Assembly (NCBI RefSeq): GCF_011762095.1
Contig: NZ_JAASQO010000002.1
Coordinates: forward strand, 1-64,000
Direction: 5' to 3'
DNA length: 64,000 bases
Source: Parvibaculum indicum
GTDB taxonomy: Bacteria > Pseudomonadota > Alphaproteobacteria > Parvibaculales > Parvibaculaceae
Positions 25,659-34,400 of the stretch are shown here, piece after piece. The notes beneath the pieces were generated by a model. The model made no database searches and had not been told where the DNA came from. It saw only the letters and a program-made list of their open reading frames with translations. The first letter of the stretch is position 1, and each line of letters starts with the position of its first letter. The translations under genes and the position numbers were made by a program.

Positions 25659-26486
25659 TTACTTACCCAGCTCGCGGCCCCGGTCGCGCGCGGCCAGAGC
25701 GGCTTTCTTCATCAGTTCGCTCAGCGCATCGCCGCCCATCAGCACGTCGAGCGCCGCCGCCGTGGTGCCGCCCGGCGAGGTGACGTTCCGGCGCAGCGTT
25801 CCGGCATCGAGGTCGGAGCGGTACAGCATCTCGCCCGCCCCGCTTACCGTGGCGCGGGCAAGCCGCATCGCGGTGTCTTCCGGCAGGCCCAGCGCAACGC
25901 CCGCCCCGGCCATCGCCTCGACCATATGGAAGACATAGGCCGGACCGCTGCCGGAAATGGCGGTGACGGCGTCCATCAGCGCCTCGTCCTCGATCCAGAC
26001 GGCGTCGCCGACAGCCGCCAGAAGACCGTCGGCAAGCGCTTTTTGCGCCTCGCTCACACACGGATTGGCAAAGGCGCCGCTGATGCCGCGCCCCACCGAA
26101 GCGGGCGTATTGGGCATGGCGCGCACAATGGCCGCGCCGCCGCCGAGCAATTCGTCGAGCCTGCCCGCTCCCACGCCCGCCGCGATGGAAACGAACAGCG
26201 TCTCCGGCGCAACGAGGGGCCGAAGCGCCGGCAGTACTTCCGGCATGGCCTGGGGCTTTACCGCCAGCACCACGGCGGCCGGTTTCAGCGCGGCAAGATC
26301 GTCGATGGACGCATCGAGGCGCACGCCGCGTTCCTTCGCCAGCGCGGCGACTTCGTCGGGCAGGTGGGGATCGCGGATCGCGACGAGTCCGGGCGCGACG
26401 CCGCCATCGAGCCAACCGCTGAGCAGCGCGCCGCCCATCTTCCCGGCCCCCACAAGGACCAGCGGACGTTCAAGATCGATTGCCAT
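25659..26486 (-). CDS. proC: pyrroline-5-carboxylate reductase
   Basis: A 275-residue Rossmann-fold enzyme that reduces 1-pyrroline-5-carboxylate to proline with NAD(P)H. The dinucleotide-binding turn is VLVGAGKMGGALLSGW (10-25) and the signature SGSGPAYVF near residue 170 and the SPGGTTAAAL stretch near the C-terminus are diagnostic. Start has no strong ribosome-binding site; ATG at 26486 aligns with the family N-terminus. Confidence 0.95.
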   Translation of the reverse strand: MAIDLERPLVLVGAGKMGGALLSGWLDGGVAPGLVAIRDPHLPDEVAALAKERGVRLDASIDDLAALKPAAVVLAVKPQAMPEVLPALRPLVAPETLFVSIAAGVGAGRLDELLGGGAAIVRAMPNTPASVGRGISGAFANPCVSEAQKALADGLLAAVGDAVWIEDEALMDAVTAISGSGPAYVFHMVEAMAGAGVALGLPEDTAMRLARATVSGAGEMLYRSDLDAGTLRRNVTSPGGTTAAALDVLMGGDALSELMKKAALAARDRGRELGK

Positions 26487-26518
26487 GACGATTATCTCTG
26501 ACGCTTGGGCCCGATTTC

Positions 26519-27022
26519 TCAGGCATTACCTTCTGTTTCGAACATGGCCGCGGCAATCGCCTCCTCGGCGGTCTTGCCGGCCCACATCACGAACTGGATG
26601 GCGGGATAATAGCGCTCGCAGGCCTCTACCGCGAGACGCAGCAGCGCTTCGCATTGTTCCGGTGTCGCCGACGCCCCGCCGCAGAGCAGCAGGGAATTGC
26701 GGAACAGGATCACCCCGTCCTCCGACCAGATGTCGAAATGGCCGGACCAGAGCTGCTCGTTGATGAGGGTCAGCAGATGACGGATGGCAGGCCGCTTGTC
26801 GGCGGGTACGCGCACATCCAAGGCGCAGGCGATATGGAGCCCCGCCAGATCGGTCCGCCAGTTGAGGGAAATCTGATAGTCGCGCCACTCGCCCGCGACG
26901 CAGATATTCAGCTCGTCCTCGTGACTACGCTCGAAAAACCAGTCGCGTATGGAGGCTACCTGTTCAAGGAGATCGAGCGGATTGGCGTCGAAATCGTCGG
27001 CTTGAAGCACAGAGCCCGTCAT
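26519..27022 (-). CDS. YbjN-domain protein
   Basis: A 167-residue YbjN-family protein, a type III secretion chaperone-like fold. Typical features are WRTDLAGLHIACALDVRVP, IRHLLTLINEQLWSGHFDIW and the C-terminal AGKTAEEAIAAAMFETEG. The family is linked to stress and motility in enterobacteria by overexpression; the molecular role is unknown. The ATG at 27022 matches the domain start; the frame is open upstream to 27172 without homology. It precedes proC by about 30 bp in the same direction. Confidence 0.85.
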   Translation of the reverse strand: MTGSVLQADDFDANPLDLLEQVASIRDWFFERSHEDELNICVAGEWRDYQISLNWRTDLAGLHIACALDVRVPADKRPAIRHLLTLINEQLWSGHFDIWSEDGVILFRNSLLLCGGASATPEQCEALLRLAVEACERYYPAIQFVMWAGKTAEEAIAAAMFETEGNA

Positions 27023-27199
27023 ATATGTCCCCGCATCGAACGCAGTCCCCTGCGGCGCGGGCACCCCATATATGGGGGACGACCCGGCCCCGAAACACAA
27101 ATTAACCGTGCCCGATGCTTTGAGTCGGCGCAAGCCCGCGCCCGGTCGAAAAGCCGGGGAGACTGGGGACAAGTGAAATTAGCTGGGGATAGACCGCGC

Positions 27200-27529
27200 T
27201 TATTCGGCCGTCTTGGCCGCGGGTTTCTTCTTCGGGGCGGCCTTTTTGGCGGCAGGCTTCTTCGCCGCCGTTTTCGCGGCCGGTTTGGCCGCCTTTTCCA
27301 GCGCCTCGATCCGCTTCTTCAGCGCCTCGTTTTCCTCGCGCGCCAGACGGGCCATGTCCTGCACCGCCTCGAACTCCTCGCGATGGACGAGATCCATATC
27401 GGCGATGAGACGTTCGGCCTGGGACCGGATCACCGTTTCCACTTCCGTGCGCACTCCCTGAGCGGCGCCCGCGGCATTGGTGAAAAACCGGCTCATCTCT
27501 TCGAGAATCTTGTTCTGGGTCTGCGTCAT
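27200..27529 (-). CDS. ubiK: UbiK-family (BMFP/YqiC) accessory protein
   Basis: A 109-residue protein with an amphipathic N-terminal helix, a coiled coil (LAREENEALKKRIEALE, about 67-83) and a C-terminal tail of Ala/Lys/Pro repeats. YqiC/UbiK proteins help aerobic ubiquinone synthesis by assisting the Ubi complex and fuse membranes in vitro. Start chosen at ATG 27529 (MTQTQNKILEEMSRF), the usual family start; the frame extends upstream to 27613. The lysine-rich tail is low-complexity and typical of alphaproteobacterial members. Confidence 0.85.
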   Translation of the reverse strand: MTQTQNKILEEMSRFFTNAAGAAQGVRTEVETVIRSQAERLIADMDLVHREEFEAVQDMARLAREENEALKKRIEALEKAAKPAAKTAAKKPAAKKAAPKKKPAAKTAE

Positions 27530-27692
27530 GGCTCTGGCTCCGTTCAGGGTGGCGGGCACTCTAACTTGCAGGCGGCGTCCTGCGAACCCCGCTATTTGAC
27601 GCGCCTTCCCCATAGATAGGGAGCCGAGGTTGACTCGGCCACGCCCGAAGTCAAACTAGCGCCGCCCGCCCCACCCAGCCGGACCGAAATCC

Positions 27693-28598
27693 ATGCACAG
27701 CGCCGCCATCGTCTTTCCCGATATCGATCCCGTGCTGATCTCATGGGGCCCCGTCGCCATTCGCTGGTATGCGCTGGCCTATATCGCAGGGCTCGTTCTG
27801 GGCTGGCGCTACATCGTCTCCATGGTGGAAACGCCGGGCCTGTGGAAAGGCCCCGCGCCGCTCGACCGGGAGATGGTGGACGATTCGCTGCTCTGGGCCG
27901 CGCTCGGCGTCATTCTCGGCGGCCGCCTCGGCTATGTGCTGTTCTACAATCCAGCCTTCTACTGGGAACACCCGCTCGACGCGCTGAAGGTCTGGCATGG
28001 CGGCATGTCCTTCCATGGCGGCACGATGGGCGTGATCGTGGCCATGTGGCTCTTCTCGCGCTCCCGGAAGATCCAGCCCCTCACCATGCTGGACCTGGTG
28101 ACCGCCGCCGCCCCTATCGGCCTCTTCTTCGGCCGCATCGCCAATTTCATCAATGGCGAACTCTGGGGCCGCGCGACCGAAATGTCATGGGGCGTGATCT
28201 TCTGCAACCAGCGCATCGCGCTCGAGCATGGCGGCTTCTGCCCAGCGGGCGACCTGCCCCGCCATCCGAGCCAGCTCTACGAGGCGGCGCTGGAAGGCCT
28301 CCTCCTCTTTTTGCTGCTGCGCCTCTTCACCCACAAAACGAACGCCCTGCAGAAGCCGGGCACCATCGCCGCCCTGTTCCTTGTCGGCTATGGCGCGGCG
28401 CGCACCTTCGTCGAATTCTTCCGCCAGCCCGACGAGCAGTTGGGCTTCCTCTATGGCAACTGGCTGACCATGGGCATGCTGCTTTCCGCCCCGATGGTGT
28501 TGCTGGGGCTGGCGCTCTTTGCCTATCTGGGCGGCTTCGGCCTTGAATGGCGCAAAGGCGGCGCGAAGAAAACCGAACCTGCCAAAGAAACCAAATGA
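27693..28598 (+). CDS. lgt: prolipoprotein diacylglyceryl transferase
   Basis: A 301-residue membrane enzyme that transfers diacylglycerol from phosphatidylglycerol to the lipobox cysteine of prolipoproteins. The Lgt signature GRIANFINGELWGR (about residues 149-162) and the conserved HGGMSFHGG near 104-112 are present, with about seven hydrophobic segments. The C-terminus is lysine-rich. First gene of lgt-midA-pgeF; its stop overlaps the next ATG. Confidence 0.96.
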   Translation: MHSAAIVFPDIDPVLISWGPVAIRWYALAYIAGLVLGWRYIVSMVETPGLWKGPAPLDREMVDDSLLWAALGVILGGRLGYVLFYNPAFYWEHPLDALKVWHGGMSFHGGTMGVIVAMWLFSRSRKIQPLTMLDLVTAAAPIGLFFGRIANFINGELWGRATEMSWGVIFCNQRIALEHGGFCPAGDLPRHPSQLYEAALEGLLLFLLLRLFTHKTNALQKPGTIAALFLVGYGAARTFVEFFRQPDEQLGFLYGNWLTMGMLLSAPMVLLGLALFAYLGGFGLEWRKGGAKKTEPAKETK

Positions 28599-29713
28599 GC
28601 GACGCGCCGACGCCGCTGGCCTTGCATATCGCCCGGCTGATCGAGGAAACGGGACCGATCACCGTCTCGCAATTCATGGGCGCTGCGCTCGGTCATCCCG
28701 ATCACGGCTACTACGTGACGCGCGACCCGCTCGGCGCGAAAGGCGACTTCATCACCGCGCCGGAAGTGAGCCAGATGTTCGGCGAGCTGATCGGCCTGTG
28801 GCTTGCCGATTGCTGGATGCGCCAAAGGACGGATACGGGGACGCCCTCTCCCTTTCGCCTCGTCGAGCTGGGACCGGGGCGCGGTACGCTGATGGCCGAC
28901 GCGCTGCGCGCCATGAAGAGCGTGCCCGGCATGGCCGCCGCCGCGCATGTGCATTTCGTGGAAACGAGCCCGGCGCTGCGCGCGGAACAGGAAGCCCGCG
29001 TGCCCGATGCGTCATGGCATGACCGCTTCGCGGATGTGCCGGAGGGCCCGACCTTCCTCATCGCCAACGAGTTCTTCGATGCGCTGCCCGTCCGGCAATT
29101 CGTGAAAACCGCGCAAGGCTGGTGCGAACGGCATGTGGCGCTGGCGGACGGCGCCGGCGCCGAGGCGCCCCGTTTCGCCTTCGCGCTCTCGCCCGTGCCG
29201 CTGAAGGACGAAAGCGCGATCCCGCAAGGCGCACGCGGCGCACCGGAAGGCAGCATCGCCGAACTCTCCCCCGCCTCCACCGCCATCGCTCAGGAGATCG
29301 CCGCGCGCATCGCCGACCAGGGCGGCGCCGCGCTCATTATCGACTACGGCCATGCCAGAAGCGCGGCGGGCGACACGCTCCAGGCCATGCGGGGCCACGG
29401 CTTTGCCGACCCGCTGGAGAATCCCGGCGAGGCGGACATTACGGCGCATGTCGATTTCGAAACCATCGCGGCGGCCGCGAAGGCAGGCGGCTGCGCAACC
29501 TTCGGGCCGGTCGAACAGGGACGTTTTCTCGCCGAACTCGGCATTCAGGCGCGGGCCGAGGCGCTGGCCCGCACGGCCTCGCCGGACCAGATCCGCGACA
29601 TCGGAACGGCACTCCAGCGCTTGACCGCGCCGGACCAGATGGGCAGCTTGTTCAAGGTGCTGGGACTGCTCCCGGCCGGCGCGGAACCGCCGGCTGGATT
29701 TACCGGTTCGTGA
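28595..29713 (+). CDS. SAM-dependent methyltransferase, MidA/NDUFAF7 family
   Basis: A 372-residue protein of the DUF185/MidA family. The N-terminus has GYYVTRDPLGAKGDFITAPE and the SAM-binding motif I is LVELGPGRGTLMADAL (about 90-105). The mitochondrial homologue NDUFAF7 methylates an arginine of a complex I subunit; a similar role in bacteria is inferred only. The ATG at 28595 overlaps the lgt stop by 4 bp and is preferred to the in-frame start at 28547. Confidence 0.92.
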   Translation: MSDAPTPLALHIARLIEETGPITVSQFMGAALGHPDHGYYVTRDPLGAKGDFITAPEVSQMFGELIGLWLADCWMRQRTDTGTPSPFRLVELGPGRGTLMADALRAMKSVPGMAAAAHVHFVETSPALRAEQEARVPDASWHDRFADVPEGPTFLIANEFFDALPVRQFVKTAQGWCERHVALADGAGAEAPRFAFALSPVPLKDESAIPQGARGAPEGSIAELSPASTAIAQEIAARIADQGGAALIIDYGHARSAAGDTLQAMRGHGFADPLENPGEADITAHVDFETIAAAAKAGGCATFGPVEQGRFLAELGIQARAEALARTASPDQIRDIGTALQRLTAPDQMGSLFKVLGLLPAGAEPPAGFTGS

Positions 29714-29752
29714 ACCGGCCCGCGTGCCTTCGTGGCAAATGGAGTAAAGCCC

Positions 29753-30571
29753 ATGTCCACTCGTTTGACGTCATCCGAAACGACGCCTGCAACCCGCCCC
29801 GTGACCGCCAAGGCCATGGAGGTGGCGACGCATCTCCGGCACGGTTTCTTCACCCGCGAAGGCGGCGTGTCGAAGGGCATCTATGCCTCGCTCAATTGCG
29901 GCTTCGGCTCCGACGACAAGAAGGAGGCCGTCGCGGCGAACCGCAAACGTGTGGCCACTTCGCTTCACGGGGACAGCGAAAAGCTTATCTCGCTGAATCA
30001 GGTCCACTCCGCCAGATGCGTCTATGTGGAGGAAGCCTGGGCGCCCGGCGAAGCCCCGCAAGCCGATGCCATGGTGACCGACCGCGCCGGGATCGCATTG
30101 GGCATCCTGACCGCCGATTGCGCGCCGGTTCTTTTTGCCGACAAGCAGGCCCGTATCGTCGGCGCCGCCCATGCCGGCTGGAAGGGCGCCTTTTCCGGCG
30201 TGCTGGAAGCGACGATCGCCGAGATGGAAAAGCGCGGCGCACAGCGCAACCGGATCGTCGCGGCGGTCGGCCCCTGCATCTCGCTCGATGCCTATGAAGT
30301 GGGGCCGGAGTTCCACGACAATTTCATGGACGCCGATCCGGCCAATGCCGAATGGTTCCAGCCCTCCGAACGGAACGGGCATTTCATGTTCGACCTGCCC
30401 GGATATGTGGAAGCGCGCCTGCACAAGGCCGACCTCGCCGGCGTCGCGGTGACCGGCCATTGCACCTATCAGGAGGAAAAGCGCTTCTTTTCCTATCGCC
30501 GCGCGGTCCACCGGGCGGAGAAGGATTACGGCCGCCAGATCTCGACGATCATGCTGCGCCCCGCCGACTAG
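29753..30571 (+). CDS. pgeF: peptidoglycan editing factor / multicopper polyphenol oxidase-like (YfiH family)
   Basis: A 272-residue DUF152 protein. Conserved histidines and cysteine are in LNQVHSARCV, LTADCAPVLF and AAHAGWKGAF. E. coli PgeF removes wrongly incorporated serine from the UDP-MurNAc peptide; other members were described as polyphenol oxidases or purine nucleoside phosphorylases. The start at 29753 has GGAG 8 nt upstream; 29732 is an alternative. Gene order lgt-midA-pgeF is conserved in alphaproteobacteria. Confidence 0.92.
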   Translation: MSTRLTSSETTPATRPVTAKAMEVATHLRHGFFTREGGVSKGIYASLNCGFGSDDKKEAVAANRKRVATSLHGDSEKLISLNQVHSARCVYVEEAWAPGEAPQADAMVTDRAGIALGILTADCAPVLFADKQARIVGAAHAGWKGAFSGVLEATIAEMEKRGAQRNRIVAAVGPCISLDAYEVGPEFHDNFMDADPANAEWFQPSERNGHFMFDLPGYVEARLHKADLAGVAVTGHCTYQEEKRFFSYRRAVHRAEKDYGRQISTIMLRPAD

Positions 30572-30675
30572 GCGGCAAACGGCAAAATTTCCCCGAATCG
30601 CGGTAAGATTCAAACCGGATTGAAGAATGTGCCGCCTCCTTCGGGAACAGGGGAGACACCCGGCACATCGAGGGG

Positions 30676-31809
30676 ATGACCGGCGTGGCCGCATCGGCAG
30701 CGAGCAGAAGCAGGATCGGCAGGAGCCGCCGCAAGCGGCGCAGGCACAATTCGCCTGCCACGCGCCGCGCCAGCATGGCGAGCGCGCTGGCGCTGATGGT
30801 CTTTGTCGCCTGTGTCGACAACGCCGCCCCCGCGGGCGCCGCCTCCCCCACACCGCAGAACGCCGCCACCGCACAAGCCAACCCGGCAGCCCCGATCCGT
30901 ATCCGCGCCGTACGCGACACGCCGGAAGCCGCCGCGCAGATATTCGGCACCCTGCTCGCCCGCGAGGCCCGGCAGGACAAGCTGCCGCTGGACGCCGACA
31001 CGGCCCGGGGCGACTACACGCTGCGCGGCGCACTGGGCGCCGGCCAGGGTCTCGAAGGCGTCTATCTGATCGCCGTTCTCGACCTCCACGGAAAAGAGGA
31101 TACCCGTCTCCATCGCGTGGTGACGGAAGCGCGCGCCACCGGCCCGGCCGCCGCGCAGGCCGCCTCGCATGACGGACAGGGCGCAGGCGCCGCCGTCTGG
31201 GAACGGGTCCGGCAGCAGGATATGGAGCGTCTTGCCGCCGAAAGCGTGGCCCGGCTGGCGCAATGGTACGCGGCGAACCGGAAGACCCCGGCCCGTTCCG
31301 CCACCAGCATGGTGGCGACGAACGCCCCGGCCGGGGACGAAGCCGGGGACGACGCTCTCATAACCGGCAGCATAAGGCCCGACCTGCCGGTGACGACACC
31401 CGACGGCAAGGGCGGGCCGGGACAAAGGCTCGCCGCCGCCTCGCCCTTCCGCATCGATGTCGCCCCGGCCCCCGGCGATGGCGACCGGGCGCTGACCTCC
31501 GCCATGGAAAAGGCGCTGGCCGAGCGGCTGAAAGAGCGCCCGGAAGAGATGACGGACGGCCCCTACAAGGTGACGGGGGAAGTCGTGACCGCCTCGCGCA
31601 ATGACGGGCAAACCGACGTCTCCATCCGCTGGGTACTGAAGGGCCCGCAAGGCAAGACGCTGGGCGAGGTTCGCCAGAACCGGGCCGTCGCGGCCGCCGC
31701 CATTGCCGGGCATTGGGGCCCGCTTGCCGAGCAGGCCGCCCGCGCCGCCGCCGAGGGCATTCTGAAGCTCATGGCGCCCGCCGGGCCCGCAAAGGCCGCT
31801 CAGGGCTGA
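30676..31809 (+). CDS. conserved alphaproteobacterial protein, probable envelope protein
   Basis: A 377-residue protein with a very basic N-terminus (RSRRKRRR), a hydrophobic stretch (MASALALMVFVAC, about residues 34-46) and an Ala/Pro-rich segment, consistent with export; the cysteine at its end makes an imperfect lipobox (Phe at -3). The body has no motif I recognise; a long Ala/Arg-rich linker separates two globular-looking parts (about 60-190 and 265-365). Proteins of this kind follow pgeF and precede prs in related genomes. The true start may be 30775, just before the hydrophobic stretch. Confidence 0.65.
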   Translation: MTGVAASAASRSRIGRSRRKRRRHNSPATRRASMASALALMVFVACVDNAAPAGAASPTPQNAATAQANPAAPIRIRAVRDTPEAAAQIFGTLLAREARQDKLPLDADTARGDYTLRGALGAGQGLEGVYLIAVLDLHGKEDTRLHRVVTEARATGPAAAQAASHDGQGAGAAVWERVRQQDMERLAAESVARLAQWYAANRKTPARSATSMVATNAPAGDEAGDDALITGSIRPDLPVTTPDGKGGPGQRLAAASPFRIDVAPAPGDGDRALTSAMEKALAERLKERPEEMTDGPYKVTGEVVTASRNDGQTDVSIRWVLKGPQGKTLGEVRQNRAVAAAAIAGHWGPLAEQAARAAAEGILKLMAPAGPAKAAQG

Positions 31810-31825
31810 CGAAAGCATGGAAAAC

Positions 31826-31858
31826 GGGGCCGGTCATATGTTTACACCTTCCGGCCCC
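31826..31858 (+). terminator. GC-rich stem-loop after the pgeF-operon hypothetical gene
   Basis: GGGGCCGG (31826-31833) and CCGGCCCC (31851-31858) pair perfectly across a 17-nt loop, 17 bp after the stop. There is no clear T-run, so termination, if any, may be weak or factor-assisted. Confidence 0.45.
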
Positions 31859-31956
31859 CTTGCTAAAACGCGCTCGCGCCGTCATCGGAACGTCACGTCA
31901 TCAAGCGTCGTGTCCGGGCGGCGATTTTCTGTTGGGGCTCGCGTCGGGGGTACACT

Positions 31957-31975
31957 CCCTGACCGGCGGTCAGGG
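31957..31975 (+). promoter_or_regulatory. hairpin overlapping the prs ribosome-binding site
   Basis: CCCTGACC-ggc-GGTCAGGG is a perfect 8-bp stem ending 8 nt before the prs ATG. The 3' arm contains the AGGG that is the best Shine-Dalgarno candidate, so the hairpin would mask it in RNA. Confidence 0.45.
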
Positions 31976-31983
31976 GTAACGCC

Positions 31984-32916
31984 ATGAAACTCGTCGCTGG
32001 GAACTCGAACCGGGCGCTCGCCGAGGCGATTGCCGCCTACCTCAACCTGCCGTTGACAAAATCGGTCGTCCGGCGCTTCGCGGATATGGAAGTTTTCGTG
32101 GAAATCCAGGAAAACGTCCGCGGCGAGGATGTGTTCGTCATCCAGTCGACCTCCTACCCCGCCAACGACCATCTGATGGAACTGCTGATCATCATCGATG
32201 CGCTAAAACGCGCCTCGGCGAAACGCATCACGGCGGTTCTGCCCTATTTCGGCTATGCCCGCCAGGACCGCAAACCGCAGGCCCGCACGCCGATTTCGGC
32301 GAAGCTCGTGGCCAATCTGGTGACCACGGCGGGCGCCGACCGCGTGCTGACGCTGGACCTCCATGCCGGGCAGATCCAGGGCTTTTTCGACATTCCGACC
32401 GACAATCTCTTTGCCGCGCCGGTGCTGACCAGCGACATCCAGAGCCATTATGACGGCGAAAAGCTGATGGTCGTCTCGCCGGATGTCGGCGGCGTGGTGC
32501 GCGCCCGCGCCATCGCCAAGCGGATCGACGCGGACCTTGCCATCGTGGACAAGCGCCGCGAGCGCGCCGGCGAGTCGGAGGTCATGAACATCATCGGCGA
32601 CGTGAAGGGCCGCTCCTGTATTCTGGTCGACGATATCGTGGACAGCGCCGGGACGCTCTGCAACGCCGCGCAGGCGCTGCTGGACCAGGGCGCGACGCAG
32701 GTCTCCGCCTATGTTACGCATGGCGTGCTGTCGGGCGGCGCGGTCGCCCGCGTCTCCGCCTCCGCGCTGAAGGAACTCGTCATCACCGATTCCATCCATG
32801 CGACGGAAGCGGTCCGCGTCTCCTCCAATATCCGCGTCGTCTCCATCGCCCCGCTGATCGGCGAGGCGATGCTGCGCACGGCCGAGGAACGCTCGGTTTC
32901 GAGCCTGTTCGACTGA
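31984..32916 (+). CDS. prs: ribose-phosphate pyrophosphokinase
   Basis: A 310-residue class I PRPP synthase, which transfers pyrophosphate from ATP to ribose 5-phosphate for purine, pyrimidine, His, Trp and NAD synthesis. Landmarks: [11 protein letters not shown] at the start, [10 protein letters not shown] (about 97-106), the flexible loop residues and the PRPP-binding motif [14 protein letters not shown] (about 214-227). Length matches the family. Confidence 0.97.
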   Translation: MKLVAGNSNRALAEAIAAYLNLPLTKSVVRRFADMEVFVEIQENVRGEDVFVIQSTSYPANDHLMELLIIIDALKRASAKRITAVLPYFGYARQDRKPQARTPISAKLVANLVTTAGADRVLTLDLHAGQIQGFFDIPTDNLFAAPVLTSDIQSHYDGEKLMVVSPDVGGVVRARAIAKRIDADLAIVDKRRERAGESEVMNIIGDVKGRSCILVDDIVDSAGTLCNAAQALLDQGATQVSAYVTHGVLSGGAVARVSASALKELVITDSIHATEAVRVSSNIRVVSIAPLIGEAMLRTAEERSVSSLFD

Positions 32917-32948
32917 TTACCCTTATCGCCGTTAACGCCCGCTGCTGG

Positions 32949-32977
32949 TTGAGTTTTCCGCTCTCCGGCGCTATAAG
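32949..32977 (+). promoter_or_regulatory. sigma70-type promoter of rplY
   Basis: TTGAGT (32949-32954), 17 nt, TATAAG (32972-32977). Transcription would start near 32984, giving a leader of about 84 nt before rplY. Confidence 0.55.
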
Positions 32978-32983
32978 GCGGGC

Positions 32984-33067
32984 CTGTCCGCACTTCCACA
33001 CCCCTGGAGGAGATATGCGGACCTGATCGAGGGCCGTTAAGGCCCCGTTTTTATTGGAGAAATTGAA
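32984..33067 (+). promoter_or_regulatory. rplY leader with mini-ORF and attenuator-like terminator
   Basis: The leader carries GTCCGC pairing with a later GCGGAC, then GGAGGAG followed by ATG CGG ACC TGA (a three-codon ORF at 33015-33026), and then GGGCC-gttaa-GGCCC (33031-33045) followed by CGTTTTTA, an intrinsic terminator 15 bp before the rplY ATG. A terminator inside a leader suggests attenuation of L25 synthesis. The mechanism is inferred. Confidence 0.5.
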
Positions 33068-33739
33068 ATGGCCGAGACGACAAAGCTCGAGGCCCGTTCG
33101 CGTGAGAAGACCAGCAAGGGGGCTGTTCGTTCTCTCCGCCGCGAAGGCCGGGTCCCCGCCGTGATTTACGGCGACAAGAAGTCCCCCATCCTGATCGACC
33201 TCAGCTACAAAGAGGTTTCCAAGCTCTATCACACGGGCACCTTCCTTTCGCACACGCTCGACATCGAGGTGGACGGCAAGAAGGAACATGTCATTCCGCG
33301 CGATGTGCAGCTGGAGCCGGTGCGCGACTTCATCATCCACGTCGATTTCCTGCGTCTCGGCAAGAACGCCACCATCACCGTGGCGATCCCGGTCCACTTC
33401 ATCAACGAAGAAGCCTCGCCGGGCCTCAAGGCCGGCGGCGTGCTGAACGTCGTTCGTCATGAAGTCGAACTGGTCTGCCCCGCCTCCGCCATTCCGGAGT
33501 CGATCGAAATCGACCTCGCCGGTTACGAGATGGGCGATTCGATCCACATTTCGTCGGTGAAGCTGCCGGCCAAGGTGGAACCGGCCATTGCCGACCGCGA
33601 CTTCACCATCGCCACCATCGCAACGCCCGCGGCCGTGCAGTCCGCCGAATCCGGGGAAGAGGCCGAAGAAGCCGAAGCCGGGGAAGAAGCGCCTGCGGCG
33701 GAAGAAGGCGGCGAAGACTCTTCCGGCTCGGAAGAGTAA
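33068..33739 (+). CDS. rplY: 50S ribosomal protein L25/general stress protein Ctc
   Basis: A 223-residue long-form L25 (Ctc) binding 5S rRNA: N-terminal L25 domain (about 5-95, RSLRREGRVPAVIYG near residue 21) and C-terminal TL5 domain (about 100-185, LEIDLAGYEMGDSIHIS type). The tail from about 195 is almost all Glu, Ala and Ser. GGAG precedes the start. Forms a block with pth and ychF downstream. Confidence 0.95.
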   Translation: MAETTKLEARSREKTSKGAVRSLRREGRVPAVIYGDKKSPILIDLSYKEVSKLYHTGTFLSHTLDIEVDGKKEHVIPRDVQLEPVRDFIIHVDFLRLGKNATITVAIPVHFINEEASPGLKAGGVLNVVRHEVELVCPASAIPESIEIDLAGYEMGDSIHISSVKLPAKVEPAIADRDFTIATIATPAAVQSAESGEEAEEAEAGEEAPAAEEGGEDSSGSEE

Positions 33740-33763
33740 CGGCGGCCGGGGGCGCGAGGCGCT

Positions 33764-34384
33764 ATGCTGCTCCTTGTCGGCCTTGGCAATCCGGGCGCGA
33801 AATACGCCCGCAACAGACACAATGTCGGATTCATGGCGGCGGATGCGATCATCCGCCGCCATTCCTTTTCTCCCGAGCGCGCGCGCTTCCAGGCCATGGT
33901 CTCGGAGGGTGTGCTTTCCGGCGAGAAGGTGCTGGTGATGAAACCGACCACCTATATGAACGAAAGCGGCCGCGCGGTCGGCGAGGCGATGCGCTTCTTC
34001 AAGCTCTCGCCTGCCGATGTGGTGGTGATGTATGACGAGCTGGACCTCGACCCGGGAAAGATCCGCATAAAGACGGGTGGCGGCGCGGCGGGGCATAACG
34101 GCATCCGCTCCATCACCTCGCATATCGGACCGGAGTTCCGCCGGGTGCGCATCGGCATCGGCCATCCGGGCCGCAAGGAAGCCGTGATGCCTTACGTGCT
34201 GGGCGACTTTTCCAAGGCGCAGCACACCGACTGGCTGGACGCGATGCTGGATGCCATCGCGGACGCGGCGCCCCTGTTGGCGGAAGGCAAGGATGCGACC
34301 TTTGCCAACAAGGTGCATCTGGCGGTTCATCCCGAGCCGCCGAAAAAGGCCCGGCCGGCAAACGACACAAAACCGAACGAGTAA
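33764..34384 (+). CDS. pth: peptidyl-tRNA hydrolase
   Basis: A 206-residue enzyme that frees tRNA from peptidyl-tRNA dropped by ribosomes. The N-terminal motif [18 protein letters not shown] includes the catalytic His at residue 19, and [10 protein letters not shown] (about 63-72) and [12 protein letters not shown] (about 90-101) are the other signatures. The C-terminus has a Lys/Pro-rich extension beyond the E. coli length. rplY-pth-ychF is a conserved order. Confidence 0.96.
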   Translation: MLLLVGLGNPGAKYARNRHNVGFMAADAIIRRHSFSPERARFQAMVSEGVLSGEKVLVMKPTTYMNESGRAVGEAMRFFKLSPADVVVMYDELDLDPGKIRIKTGGGAAGHNGIRSITSHIGPEFRRVRIGIGHPGRKEAVMPYVLGDFSKAQHTDWLDAMLDAIADAAPLLAEGKDATFANKVHLAVHPEPPKKARPANDTKPNE

Positions 34385-34400
34385 CGAGAGAGACCTCATC

